From Sporopachydermia quercuum (Eukaryota > Ascomycota > Sporopachydermiomycetes > Sporopachydermiales > Sporopachydermiaceae): a stretch of 64,000 nt of DNA. A program made the position numbers and the translations under genes. The notes beneath the pieces were generated by a model. That model had not been told where the DNA came from and did no database searches. It saw only the letters and a list, made by a program, of their open reading frames with translations. Shown here piece by piece: positions 1 through 10,390 of this stretch. Position 1 is the stretch's first letter, and each line of letters starts with the position of its first letter. The DNA lies in the NCBI GenBank assembly GCA_001599295.1, contig BCGN01000002.1, forward strand, positions 2,170,001-2,234,000, written 5' to 3'.

Positions 1-2579
1 TATGTCATTTCAGCGAAGAGGAATATTCTGAAGTAGAAGGACTATTAAGAAATTATCCTGATTTGCAAATTGCATATATTGATGAAGAGATATCAGAATC
101 CGGTGAAAAGAAATATTACTCAGCTTTGATCGATGGTTACTGTGGTTTTGCAGGAAACAATAGAAGGAAGCCTTCTTTAAGAATAAGATTATCTGGTAAT
201 CCTATACTGGGAGATGGAAAAAGTGATAATCAGAATCATGCAATAATATTCTATAGAGGTGAGTATATTCAACTCATTGACTCTAATCAAGATCACTATT
301 TTGAAGAATGCCTTAAGATAAGAAATGTATTAGCTGAGTTTGAAGAAATGAACCCGTCACTTGTTTCTTTTTATCGAGATGACGACCATATATCATCAAT
401 GAATAATGATCCAGTTGCAATTGTTGGAACAAGAGAGTATATATTTTCTGAACAAATTGGTGTACTTGGTGATGTTGCTGCAGGAAAAGAACAAACATTT
501 GGTACGCTATTTGCTCGTACATTAGGTCATATAGGAGCAAAGCTTCATTATGGACATCCGGATTTTCTACATGGAGTTTTCGTGACCACTCGTGGAGGAG
601 TTTCTAAAGCTCAAAGAGGGCTACATTTGAATGAGGATATATATGCTGGGATGAATGTTTTCATGAGAGGAGGTAGAATTAAGCATTGTGAGTATATGCA
701 ATGCGGTAAAGGTCGTGATATGGGGTTTGGCTCTATTTTGAACTTCACTACCAAAATTGGTGCTGGTATGGGAGAACAGACGTTATCGAGAGAATACTAT
801 TACTTAGGCAGTCAGTTACCTATTGATAGGTTTCTTTCATTTTACTACGCCCACCCAGGATTCCATTTCAACAATGTCTTTATATTCTTTTCATTTGAGT
901 TACTACTACTTGTGGTGATCAACATGGTTTCACTAGTTCATGAGTCTATCATATGTGAGTTTGATAAACATAAGCCGGCATTGGAAATTCATAAGCCTGC
1001 TGGTTGCTACAATCTGATTCCGGTGATTGAATGGTTAAAAAGATGTATTTTATCCATCTTCCTTGTTTTTATGATATCATTTGTGCCATTAACTATTCAA
1101 GAGTTGATGGAACGAGGTTTATGGAGAGCATTCACGCGTTTAGGCAAGCATTTCATCTCACTATCTCCTTTGTTCGAAGTTTTTTCCTGTCGTATTTATG
1201 GTAAATCCCTTTTAGATGATATAACCATGGGTGGCGCCAGATATATTGCAACAGGGAGAGGATTCGCAACATCAAGAATTCAATTTACAACACTTTTTAC
1301 TAGATTTGCTCACGAGAGTTTGTATTTGGGATTCAAACTGTTTTTATTGTTACTTTTTGTTAGTATCATGATGTGGCAGTATACGTTCCTTTGGCTTTGG
1401 TTCACGGTTATCTCACTGATTTTATCACCATTTATTTTCAACCCAAATCAATTTGTATTGTTCGAGTTTGTTCTTGATTACAAGCAATTAATCCATTGGT
1501 TTATTATTGGAAACTCGTCATCGAATACGAACAACTTGTCCTGGATTGGATTTATTAAACGATCAAGGATTAGAATTACGGGAATAAAAGAAGAAAAAGA
1601 TGTTGGGAAATCATTCTCAGATAATAGCAACAAAGATGTATTTGTTCCAAGTCTGATGAACCTACTATTCACTAATATACTCGTGCATTTGTTTGTGACT
1701 ATGTGCGTTCTCACAGCCTATTTTTTAGTTAATGCTCAAAATGATACTAAAACAAGTAAAGTTTCTAATGCCTCTGCTCGTCTAATTGTCTGTACCTTTG
1801 GTCCAATCTTAACGAATGCAGTTTTCTTGATTATCCAAGAAAGTATTGTTTGCTTATTTGGACCACTGTTGGTTTATTGGATCAAATCATTACCATCGGT
1901 AATAGCTGCAATATCTCATGTATTCTCGATTTTAAATTACGTTGTGTGGATTGAACTGTTGTGGTTTCTTCAAGGCTGGATATTCTCTCAAACACTGATT
2001 GGTATATCAGCATTAATAATGATTCAGTCTTTCGCATTTAGACTATTGCAATGCCTATTCATAGGTGCTGAGTTACGGAACGACAGGTTGAATTTAGCCT
2101 GGTGGTCAGGTAAATGGTATAAAACAAATCTTGGTTTCAGTGTGATATTCCATTTCTATAGAGAATACATCTGTAAAATCATTGAAATGAGTCTTTTCGT
2201 TCGAGACTTTTTTGTTTGCCATTTATTGCTTTTTGTTCAAATACCAGTCTTGGTAATACCCTATGTTGAGAAATGGCATTCATTAATGTTACTTTGGCTG
2301 AAACCAAGTCAGCAATTAGTCACCCCAGTGTATTCAAATAAGAAACGCAAACAAAGAAATAGAGCATTCAGAAAGTACATATTCTTGTTCTTCCTTATGC
2401 TCTTACTACATTTATCATTGATATTGGTCCCAGTGGTTGTCTCGAAAACATTTGATATCGAAGTTAACCTAGATGAGTATGTTCCTAATTATCTTGAAGG
2501 ATTAATGCAGCCAACTCCAGTGGGAATGAATAGAAAAGGGCTTAAACAGAAGTTATATGTCAAGAACTCTGGAAGCTGA
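1..2579 (+). CDS. FKS1: 1,3-beta-glucan synthase catalytic subunit, C-terminal half (partial at left edge)
   Basis: This is the plasma-membrane GT48 enzyme that makes cell-wall 1,3-beta-glucan from UDP-glucose under Rho1 control. The frame is open from the first bases, so the true start lies outside the window and about 858 residues are visible. The end of the cytosolic catalytic region is clear: NYPDLQIAYIDEE, EQIGVLGDVAAGKEQTFGTL, HYGHPDFLHGVF, TTRGGVSKAQRGLHLNEDIY and GFGSILNFTTKIGAGMGEQ. A membrane half with several hydrophobic segments follows. Around 1029-1052 the residues read EWLKRCIL where S. cerevisiae Fks1, from memory, has DWIRRYTL. The downstream hydrophobic region is also rather divergent, so this may be a diverged member of the FKS family rather than the main isoform. 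The family assignment is certain; the choice between FKS1, GSC2 and FKS3 is not. Confidence 0.93.
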   Translation, partial: CHFSEEEYSEVEGLLRNYPDLQIAYIDEEISESGEKKYYSALIDGYCGFAGNNRRKPSLRIRLSGNPILGDGKSDNQNHAIIFYRGEYIQLIDSNQDHYFEECLKIRNVLAEFEEMNPSLVSFYRDDDHISSMNNDPVAIVGTREYIFSEQIGVLGDVAAGKEQTFGTLFARTLGHIGAKLHYGHPDFLHGVFVTTRGGVSKAQRGLHLNEDIYAGMNVFMRGGRIKHCEYMQCGKGRDMGFGSILNFTTKIGAGMGEQTLSREYYYLGSQLPIDRFLSFYYAHPGFHFNNVFIFFSFELLLLVVINMVSLVHESIICEFDKHKPALEIHKPAGCYNLIPVIEWLKRCILSIFLVFMISFVPLTIQELMERGLWRAFTRLGKHFISLSPLFEVFSCRIYGKSLLDDITMGGARYIATGRGFATSRIQFTTLFTRFAHESLYLGFKLFLLLLFVSIMMWQYTFLWLWFTVISLILSPFIFNPNQFVLFEFVLDYKQLIHWFIIGNSSSNTNNLSWIGFIKRSRIRITGIKEEKDVGKSFSDNSNKDVFVPSLMNLLFTNILVHLFVTMCVLTAYFLVNAQNDTKTSKVSNASARLIVCTFGPILTNAVFLIIQESIVCLFGPLLVYWIKSLPSVIAAISHVFSILNYVVWIELLWFLQGWIFSQTLIGISALIMIQSFAFRLLQCLFIGAELRNDRLNLAWWSGKWYKTNLGFSVIFHFYREYICKIIEMSLFVRDFFVCHLLLFVQIPVLVIPYVEKWHSLMLLWLKPSQQLVTPVYSNKKRKQRNRAFRKYIFLFFLMLLLHLSLILVPVVVSKTFDIEVNLDEYVPNYLEGLMQPTPVGMNRKGLKQKLYVKNSGS

Positions 2580-2742
2580 TCATTAGATATAAGACCCAAC
2601 GGCTGCTAATCTTTTTCTCAGTGCCCTTTGAAAGATATTCTACCACTGTTTCTATCAGTTGATATTACTCATGCTTAAATACTAATATACTACATATTGG
2701 TTTTGTTTTATAACAATTACAGTACCATTTTTATCAGCACTA

Positions 2743-3973
2743 CTATATACCCCATTTTCTCAGCACTTGAAACGNGTGGGGAATAGATTCGCTATTTATA
2801 CTTTTTAATAACATACTAAGGTAACTAATTTTCTTTTCATTGGCAAAAAGTTTTGCGANNTCAAATCTTGCACATGTTGATACCCCGTCAAGAATACCAA
2901 CAGTTTTTTCTTTCCATTCAATATCTGAAAGATCCGAAACGTGTTCCTTCATGAAAACTATGCCATCTATAATGAATTCTAGATTCTCGTAATCGATGCC
3001 TCCTTTACCAAATAAAAGTTTGAAAGAAGAAGGAACAATAGTGAATACTTGGTAGTAGGCATATGGTTTGTTAGCTTCTGAACTTCGTTGCAATTGAACA
3101 AATGAGTAAAGATTTAGATCAATGTTCAAAGGCTTCGATTGAAATTCATTGAGCGTGAAAAAAGCTTGTTGTCTAGTTGCTGTTTCGATGCTATTATTTG
3201 AATCTATATCTTCCGCTGTAATTGGTACTAGCATTTTCGATGTTGTTTCTTTTTCTAATGTCGATGAAGTAGATGTTGATAAAACCTTCATACCATCTTC
3301 AATTTCACGGATTTTGGAAACGGTAGCTTTCTTCAACAGCCCATTCTTTCTATCTCGCTATAGTATTTTCAAGTTAGTATAGAATAAACTCGTTTATATC
3401 ATTATCTTCCATTATCTTCCACATCTTCTATGAAGCGTATACTATTTTTTCCTATTCAGCTTACCCTTTTTTTCTTTTCCTTCAAGGTTTCTGGTCCCAT
3501 GTCTTCCATTGATTTTTGAACCGATTTATTCCTTGGGTCTAATTCTAAGGCTGTTTTGAACAAATCTCTCGCTGAACATCTGTCATTCATCTGTAGTGTC
3601 GCTATGCCTTTCCTCCATAGTAACTTCACTTCGGTAGTATTATCATTCATATTACTCTCAGAGTAACGTTTCAGTCCTTCATCGCAGTCCTCAATTACCT
3701 CAAGCCATTTTCCCAACTTCAACTCGGCCATAGCTTTATTAGAGAATAGAACTGGATTTTTTGGATCATTTTTTATAGCTACTGAATAGCATTCAATTGC
3801 TTCAGGAAATTTGCCTTGCTTGAAAAATTGATTACCTATAGATACCANGGCTCCTGTTAATATATACTCAGTGAATGAATGCCTAACAGTTGGACTTATC
3901 ATTTCCTCGAAGTTTGATTCTAAATTTGAACCTCTTATACTGCCATACCTTTAATTTTATATTTCTCGGCCAT
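2743..3973 (-). CDS. TAH1: Tah1/RPAP3-type R2TP co-chaperone with TPR and RPAP3_C-like domains
   Basis: This is the Hsp90-binding TPR subunit of the R2TP complex, which helps assemble box C/D snoRNPs, RNA polymerase II and PIKK kinases. I assemble three exons on the minus strand: 3949-3973, 3465-3853 and 2743-3357 (342 residues). The second intron has GTAAGC, TACTAAC and TAG signals; the first has a less usual GTATGG donor. The TPR part (GNQFFKQGKFPEAIECY, NPVLFSNKAMAELKLG) closely resembles S. cerevisiae Tah1. After it, 2743-3357 encodes a region with the layout of the RPAP3 C-terminal domain (QVFTIVPSSFKLLFGKGGID, then ILDGVSTCARF and LFANEKKISYLSMLL). S. cerevisiae Tah1 is about 111 residues and lacks this. 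The neighbouring YIH1 and PWP2 support TAH1 orthology. Two Ns fall near the end of the domain. The exon 1 start is the least certain part. Confidence 0.8.
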
Positions 3974-4466
3974 ATTTTTGATTCAAGTAAATTGAGAGAC
4001 AGCTGCCATTTGACCGCCGTAAAAGTTGTATTATCTGAATGGTTCGATAGGAAAAAAAGTGAAAAGTTATCTTAGAAATTTCCCCTTCATATGCAGTATA
4101 GAAAACCTGTTCAAATCTTATGGTGGAAAGTAGGATGCATTCTTTAATTTACTGATAAGCACAGTGAATAAAAATATTCTAGTTTTAACAAGTATTTTGA
4201 ATAAATAAACAGTAAATAGACGCAACGAACAAACAATAAGTAGTACCAACTATTGTTGAAGCTAAGTTTAACTCATGTTTCTTTCCTCTTGAAAGGTTAA
4301 AGAGCTTATCGCTACCTTATAGACGCCAGCAGAAGAAAGAGGGAATCCACCATTACTACTTATATTGAACCTACAATATCATTAATTGGTATAATTAATT
4401 GTTTACAGTCTGATTACAATTAAACCATATATAAAAATTTGACTCATTTATTAGAACTTAGGAAAA
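3974..4466. other. Divergent intergenic region TAH1/YIH1
   Basis: About 490 bases lie between the two divergent starts and presumably hold both promoters. The sequence is AT-rich. I see no further gene or clear factor site. Confidence 0.6.
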
Positions 4467-5628
4467 ATGTCGGATGAGCTGGAAGAAGAAGTATCTGCTA
4501 TTCAAGCAATTTATCCCGACAGTTTGAACAAAATATCTCCATATAAATACTATCTTGTCACACCGTCGAATTCACAGATTATACTATCAATGACATTTCC
4601 TATAAATTACCCCAATAGCAACGAAGCTCCAGTAGTAGATGCTATAGAATGCAGATCTGCAATGCTAAGCAAGAAACTGCACTCTAATGGGATAACTCCA
4701 GGAACTCTTTCAGATATGCTACAAAGTGTTTTCGTCTATGGTCAAGTATGTCTGTTCGACTTCATTCTTAGCATTGAAGAACTGTTTCCTTTACAAGAAG
4801 ACAACAACGAAGAGCTAGAAAAAGAAGAAGTGAATCAAGAGGTCAAAGGTGCGATAGAGGCAAGTACAAAAACTGATAATGAAATAGCGGATGATGCTGA
4901 CTATGAGTATCATTATGATCCTGAAGAGTATAAACATTATAACAAAGAAAAGAGTCATAATAAGAAGAACAAAGATTCGTCCAACAACGAAGCAAACGCG
5001 AAAGATGGAGATATTCTATCCAGTTGGGCTATATCTGATTTAATATCAGATCGGAAATCTCATTTCATGGGGCTGACTAGAAGTGTCTACTCTGTTAACG
5101 ACGCTATTAGATACGTTGATGAGTTGAAACAGGATAGAAAGATAGCTAAGTCAGCACATGTGATGACAGCATGGAGGATCAAAAATGATAATGGAACTAC
5201 TGTCCAGGACTGTGACGATGATGGAGAGTCAGCAGCTGGGGGTAGAATGCTACATTTATTAACTGTATGAATATTTTTTGCTTGAGTTGGCTGTTGTGAA
5301 TAACTGACTGCCGCTGTTGTTATTTTAATGCCATGAACGAGCTTACTAACAGTTAAATTAGATTATGGATGTTTGGAATGTTATGGTCGTAGTAGTCAGA
5401 TGGTTTGGAGGTGTTCATATTGGACCTGACAGGTAAGTGATTTGTTGACAGAAGAAAAGAAAGAAGAAGAAAGGGTAGAAGAATGCAGATTGATGGATTA
5501 TGTCAATATAGTACTAATTACAAACAATCATTAGGTTTAAACATATAAATGCATGTGCAAGAGATGCTATAGTGAAAGCAGGCTTTATAGAAGATAATCA
5601 GAAGAACAACAAACATAAGCATAAATAG
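4467..5628 (+). CDS. YIH1: Yih1/IMPACT, RWD-domain inhibitor of Gcn2 activation
   Basis: Yih1 (mammalian IMPACT) competes with Gcn2 for Gcn1 and binds actin, which restrains general amino-acid control. Three exons are needed: 4467-5264, 5362-5432 and 5535-5628 (320 residues). The first exon alone ends falsely at LLTV. Splicing restores the conserved run MDVWNVMVVVVRWFGGVHIG, then PDRFKH and a C-terminal ARDAIVKAGF. Donors are GTATGA and GTAAGT; acceptors are TTAG. The N-terminal RWD domain covers residues 1 to about 110 (EEEVSAIQAIYPDSL, FPINYP, GQVCLFDFI). The IMPACT domain starts near residue 190 (SDRKSHFMG, SAHVMTAWRI, QDCDDDGESAAGGRMLHLLT). An 80-residue Glu/Asp/Lys/Asn linker separates them and is longer than I recall for S. 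cerevisiae Yih1. It lies head-to-tail with PWP2 and divergent from TAH1, as in S. cerevisiae. Confidence 0.94.
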
Positions 5629-6216
5629 GGAAATTGGTAAGGAGTATTCATCTGGTTTTAATGATTAATAATAGGGTAGCATGGATGGTGAAACTCGAGT
5701 GAACTCACAAGTATAACACATGAGCCCATCTAAGTTAGCAAGATGGGATCCCAAGACTCGACAGTAATTAAGAGAATTTGTTAGTGCTCAAAGAGTAGTG
5801 GCGCGCTACACTGATACATGAAATGACAAAGCGAAAATCCGTGCGCAACTCCAGCATTGTTAATAGACTATCAGGATTATGAATTAGTCATTATTCATAA
5901 AATTATTCAAACTTGTATATAATACATAATAATTCAGGAACCTAGACTGTTTCACGCAAGGAATCCTTTATAACNAATGTCCTGATGAGAAAAACGGATA
6001 TAATCCGAAAATATTTCGGCAACTATCTTACTAATAATCTCTGGTATTACTTAATCCTTATGCTCACTCTTTTTTAGAGGTACTATGCAGACAGACGTTT
6101 GAAGACTTCTATATAATAACCCATTTATTATATTAATCAGCGTTTTATACCAACATATGTTTGCTCTATCAGTTCAAATCGTTTTTTGGTTTCTTCCCAT
6201 TTAATGTCAACTTTGC

Positions 6217-6224
6217 CTCATCGC
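6217..6224 (-). promoter_or_regulatory. PAC-like element (GCGATGAG on minus strand)
   Basis: CTCATCGC on the plus strand is the complement of the PAC box GCGATGAG, typical of yeast ribosome-biogenesis promoters and bound by Dot6/Tod6 in S. cerevisiae. It sits about 350 bases upstream of PWP2, a gene of that regulon. No good RRPE partner was seen, and an 8-mer can occur by chance. Confidence 0.45.
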
Positions 6225-6263
6225 TCGCTTCTCTTTCATATTTCGTATATTCTTCTATCTGTG

Positions 6264-6271
6264 TCACGTGA
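6264..6271. promoter_or_regulatory. TCACGTGA site (Cbf1/bHLH-type)
   Basis: The palindrome TCACGTGA matches the Cbf1 consensus (RTCACRTG). It lies about 300 bases upstream of the PWP2 start, between the PAC-like box and the gene. In several yeasts outside Saccharomyces, Cbf1 takes part in ribosomal gene control, so the placement is reasonable. Binding is inferred only. Confidence 0.4.
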
Positions 6272-6543
6272 GCTTATTGTAGCACCTCTAACTTACCCGG
6301 ATCAACTTCACACCTCACTCCAAAGAAGGTTTGGAGGGTATTCTCACTATTTAACTTATCTCTATAATTTTTTCATTTTGTATGGGAAATTATTCACATA
6401 CAAATATAAAAAATCTTCAAAAATGAATGATGCAGGGATGTATTTGAACGTATTTAATTGTCAACTGATATTTATATGACTGCTTAACATTGAAGTATTT
6501 GGTTCCGTTAGTACAGAAGTTTATAGTGGCTTGAAATAAGTCT

Positions 6544-6557
6544 ATTACACGTGTAAT
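6544..6557. promoter_or_regulatory. 14-bp perfect palindrome with CACGTG core
   Basis: ATTACACGTGTAAT is a perfect inverted repeat ending 17 bases before the PWP2 ATG. It could be a bHLH site near the transcription start or a chance palindrome in the leader. Confidence 0.35.
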
Positions 6558-6574
6558 CTGGTGAATGGTCAATC

Positions 6575-9500
6575 ATGAAGGCCGATTATAAGGTATGTAT
6601 TGATGTTGCTTGACACATTTGAATGAATGAATACTTGTGAAAGTATTTGTGGGATGCTAGACCGGGCTCACAACAGAGTTTTATTAGACAAACGAGCTGA
6701 CATAGAATCACAATTTAGTTTTCCAATTTACTGGCAACAGTATATCGTAAAGGAAACCTTGTTTTCAACAAAGACGGCAATATTCTTCTTAGCCCTGTAG
6801 GAAACAAAGTCACAATATTTGATTTGGTGAGGTAAGTGAGGCGCTCAATTTGATTTAAAAAGCCAAGCCAAGGCTCATGATATTTGTTGCATCAGCACAA
6901 TTTCTTAATGATTTGATTGAAAACTAACAAGCTCTTAGAAATGAATCATTTACCTTTGGTTATGAACACAGGAAAAATATAGCTCGATTAGCTCTGAATC
7001 CCCAGGAGAATCTACTGTTGACTGTTGATGATGATGGTAGAGCTATTTTGGTGAACTTCAAGACTCATGCAGTTTTACACCATTTTAATTTTAAAGAGAA
7101 AGTAAGCGATGTCAAGTTTTCGCCGGATGGGAAGTTTTTCGCTGTAGCAGTTGGTCGTCTACTTCAAATCTGGAGAACACCTGATTATACTAAAGGTGGA
7201 GGAGAATTGCATTTTGCTCCTTTTGTCAGATACAAGGTAATGGCTGGTCATTATGGAGTGATAACATCATTAACATGGAGTAATGACTCCAGATTTATTC
7301 TTACATGTTCTAAAGACTTGACAGTTCGACTTTATTCCTTAAACAATAGTGAGAAAGATGTAGCTATGACTTTTGCTGGTCATAGAGATTATCCAGTTGC
7401 TGCTTGGTTCAGCAATGATCAAGAGTCAATTTACACTGTCAGTAAAGATGGAGCACTATTCACCTGGAAGTACACCACAAAACGATCGGATGACGGAGAA
7501 GATGAAGAAAACGCCTTCAAACAAATATCAGAATCAGATATTGATCCATCATTATTGAGTTGGCGTATAGTAAGCAAGAATTTCTTTATGAATGATGCGA
7601 AGGTGCGGTGCGCAACATTTCATGCTAAATCAAATTTACTGGTAGTAGGATTTTCCTCAGGTACTTTTGATTTGTATGAATTACCAGATTTCACGTTGAT
7701 TCAAAAGCTAAGTATATCTCAGAATGAAATAAACACAGTAAACATCAATTCTACTGGTGAATGGCTGGCATTTGGGTCTTCAGCACTAGGTCAATTGCTT
7801 GTATGGGAATGGCAATCAGAATCATACATTCTCAAACAGCAAGGCCATTTTGATTCAATGAATGCACTAGTATATTCACCTGATGGTTCCCGTATTGTCA
7901 CTGGATCTGACGATGGTAAAATCAAAGTATGGGACACCCAATCTGGTTTTTGTCTCGTAACTTTGACTGAACATACATCTGGAGTGACTGCTTTGCAATT
8001 TGCCAAGCGGGGAAATGTGCTTTTCTCTGCCTCATTAGACGGAACAGTTAGAGCATGGGATTTGATCAGATACAGAAATTTTCGAGTGTTTACAGCCGCT
8101 GAGAGAGTTCAATTCACAAGTTTAGCTGTTGACCCTAGTGGTGAAGTAGTATGTGCGGGTTCTCTAGATACCTTTGATATTAACGTTTGGTCGGTTCAAA
8201 CTACTCAATTGCTTGACACTCTTTCAGGCCATGAAGGCCCTATTTCCAGTCTTAGTTTTGGTAACGAAGGTGGTGTTCTTGCTAGTGGATCATGGGATAA
8301 AACAGTCAGAGTCTGGAACATATTTGGCAGAAGAACCATTGTAGAACCATTTGAAATAAATTCTGATGTTCTCTGTGTTACTATGAGACCAGACTCTAAA
8401 CAGGTTGCTGCTAGCTCTATGGATGGTCAAATAACCATTTGGGATATTGATAGTGGTAAACAAGTAGGAGGCATTGATGGTAGAGTCGATATAATAGGAG
8501 GAAGATACATAAATGATAGATTTATTGCTAAAAACTCATTTCGGTCCAAGTATTTCACATCAATCTCATATTCCTTTGATGGTAGTGCCATTGCAGCTGG
8601 TGGAAACTGTAATTCGATCTGCTTGTATGACGTTGATAATGAAGTGTTATTGAGAAGGTTTATAATTTCACGCAACATGACTCTTGACGGTACACAACAG
8701 ATCCTTAATTCTAAAGACCTTACAGAAGCAGGGCCAATGGGATTAATTGACAGAACCGGTGAACTTTCTGATATAGAAGAAAGACTAGATGTGTCATTGC
8801 CAGGATCTAATAGATCAGGCGATCCAACTGTTCGTCGTACTAGACCTGAGGTTAGAACCACAGGGTTATCCTTCACTCCTACAGCTAATGCATTTGCAGC
8901 TGCTAGTACCGAAGGGTTGTTGATTTATTCTATTGATGATAAAGTAATATTCGATCCATTAGACATCACAATTGACATTACTCCAGCTGGCATTGAAGAA
9001 AGCTTAAGTAATGAAGAGTTCATTCAGGCACTAGTGATGGCTTTCCGATTGAACGAAAAGTATCTAGTAGAAAAGGTCTATTTGGCAATCCCAAGCAAAG
9101 ATATTCAACTTATAGCGTCTTCATTCCCAGCTTTATATCTAGAGAGATTTCTTGAATTTATTGCGCAATTAAGCATTGATTCACCCCATATGGAGTTCAA
9201 TTTAGTATGGATCAAAGCTTTGATAACTGCTCATGGCAAATACATCAGCCAGAATAAAAGGAAATTTTTAGGATGCATGAAAATTGTCCAGAGATTTATT
9301 CAAAGGCGTACCAAAGATATTGTTCCTGTTGGAATGTTTAATGTATATACTTATGATTACTTGAGTGCTGGTCATAAAAACATAGCAACAGAAGAACAAG
9401 TTGAAGGTAGTGAAACTAGTGGAGAACAGTTATTAGGACTTGAAGATAACGAGGACGAAGATTCTGATGAAAGTATGCATGATGAAGAGGAATGGCAAGG

Positions 9501-9579
9501 TCTTGACTCACGAAATAAAGAATTCGAAGGATTGAATGGTGATAGTGAAGAGGGTAGTTCTGATGACGAGGATATGTGA
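6575..9579 (+). CDS. PWP2: Pwp2/Utp1, WD-repeat core subunit of the UTP-B complex
   Basis: Pwp2 is a nucleolar tandem beta-propeller protein of UTP-B in the SSU processome, needed for early 18S pre-rRNA processing. Three exons, 6575-6592 (only 18 nt, MKADYK), 6719-6831 and 6939-9579, give 923 residues, the same length I recall for S. cerevisiae Pwp2. Splicing recovers FSNLLATVYRKGN, SPVGNKVTIFDL and SFTFGYEHRKNIA. Donors are GTATGT and GTAAGT; the second intron has a CTAAC branch site. Conserved blocks include SPDGKFFAVAVGRLLQIW, TGEWLAFGSS, VWEWQSESYILKQQGHFDS, SLDGTVRAWDLIRYRNFR and TANAFAAASTEGLLIYS. The C-terminal Utp12 region (VMAFRLNEKYLVEKVY, MEFNLVWIKAL) is followed by an acidic tail from about 9400. 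A promoter PAC-like box fits ribosome-biogenesis control. The gene lies between YIH1 and CTR86 as in S. cerevisiae. Confidence 0.97.
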
Positions 9580-10390
9580 TTCTATAGTATGTTGAAATAA
9601 AATAGATTATTTTCACTGTTATGAGTCAATGCGAGTGTCGTAATGAAGTTTGCTATAATGTTATGATAACCTCTTACCTAAAGGAAATCAACTGTAGTAT
9701 ATAGGCCACTCATGCATACAGGAGAATGAACTTTGAAATATACAGTATACAATGAATTACTGGTTCAGTAAATGAATTACTAGAGTTGCAACCGAACACC
9801 GTCAATATCATCGACAGACAGCTATAATCCACCGAAGACCAACGCCAATAGCAGATCTTCGTATAAGATCCATACTATTCACTGCCACCACAAACTCCTC
9901 CTGTTAATATCTGTACCAAACAGCTCTTCCACGCAAAGCAACTTCCACGGAACTTCAGCAATTCAGAACTACAATTCTATTTATCCTAAATATTCTTTCT
10001 GATTAATATCTTCTCACTTGCCCCAACTAAATCGCAGAGCAATAAACCAGTAATCACCTTTCCTGGATATCATAACAAAGCTTAACATTTTGCTATCACG
10101 ATTACTCTGTCCATACAGCTACAAGGTGTCTTTCAGATTAGGTAAGCTTTTAATATCATAGAAGAAGTTAAACTCTGTGTCTCATTATAGGGTGCCCTTT
10201 TGAATATCCCATAACAAGTGGTAAAGAATCCTCATCATGGATCGCACTCGTTGACCCTAAATAGGTAAAAACCAATTGGTATACTGTTATCTTCTTTAAG
10301 AGCAGAATTAACTACGAACCTGATTCAAATGATCATTGATTATGTGCTTATGTAGATACAGCGCACTGTAGGGTATTTGGGACTCAAAAA
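9580..10390. other. Intergenic PWP2-CTR86
   Basis: About 810 bases between tandem genes. No open frame or RNA gene was recognised. The CTR86 promoter should lie in the last few hundred bases. Confidence 0.5.

Larger units (their letters stand above)
5629..6574. other. Intergenic YIH1-PWP2
   Basis: About 950 bases with the YIH1 3' end and the PWP2 promoter. A 97-codon frame at 6186-6479 lies wholly in the promoter, has no recognisable product and overlaps the promoter motifs listed separately; I do not call it a gene. Confidence 0.5.

Noticed and set aside
5266-5361. Apparent end of YIH1 at the stop at 5268-5270
   Set aside because: The stop lies inside an intron; the conserved IMPACT motif resumes in the same protein at 5362.
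5690-5770. Possible tRNA-like or structured RNA (short inverted segments around GATGGGATCCCAAGACTCGA)
   Set aside because: No A-box/B-box pair or cloverleaf could be drawn, and no GGTTCGANTCC element is present.
6186-6479. 97-codon frame upstream of PWP2
   Set aside because: Lies over the promoter motifs, with no recognisable product.
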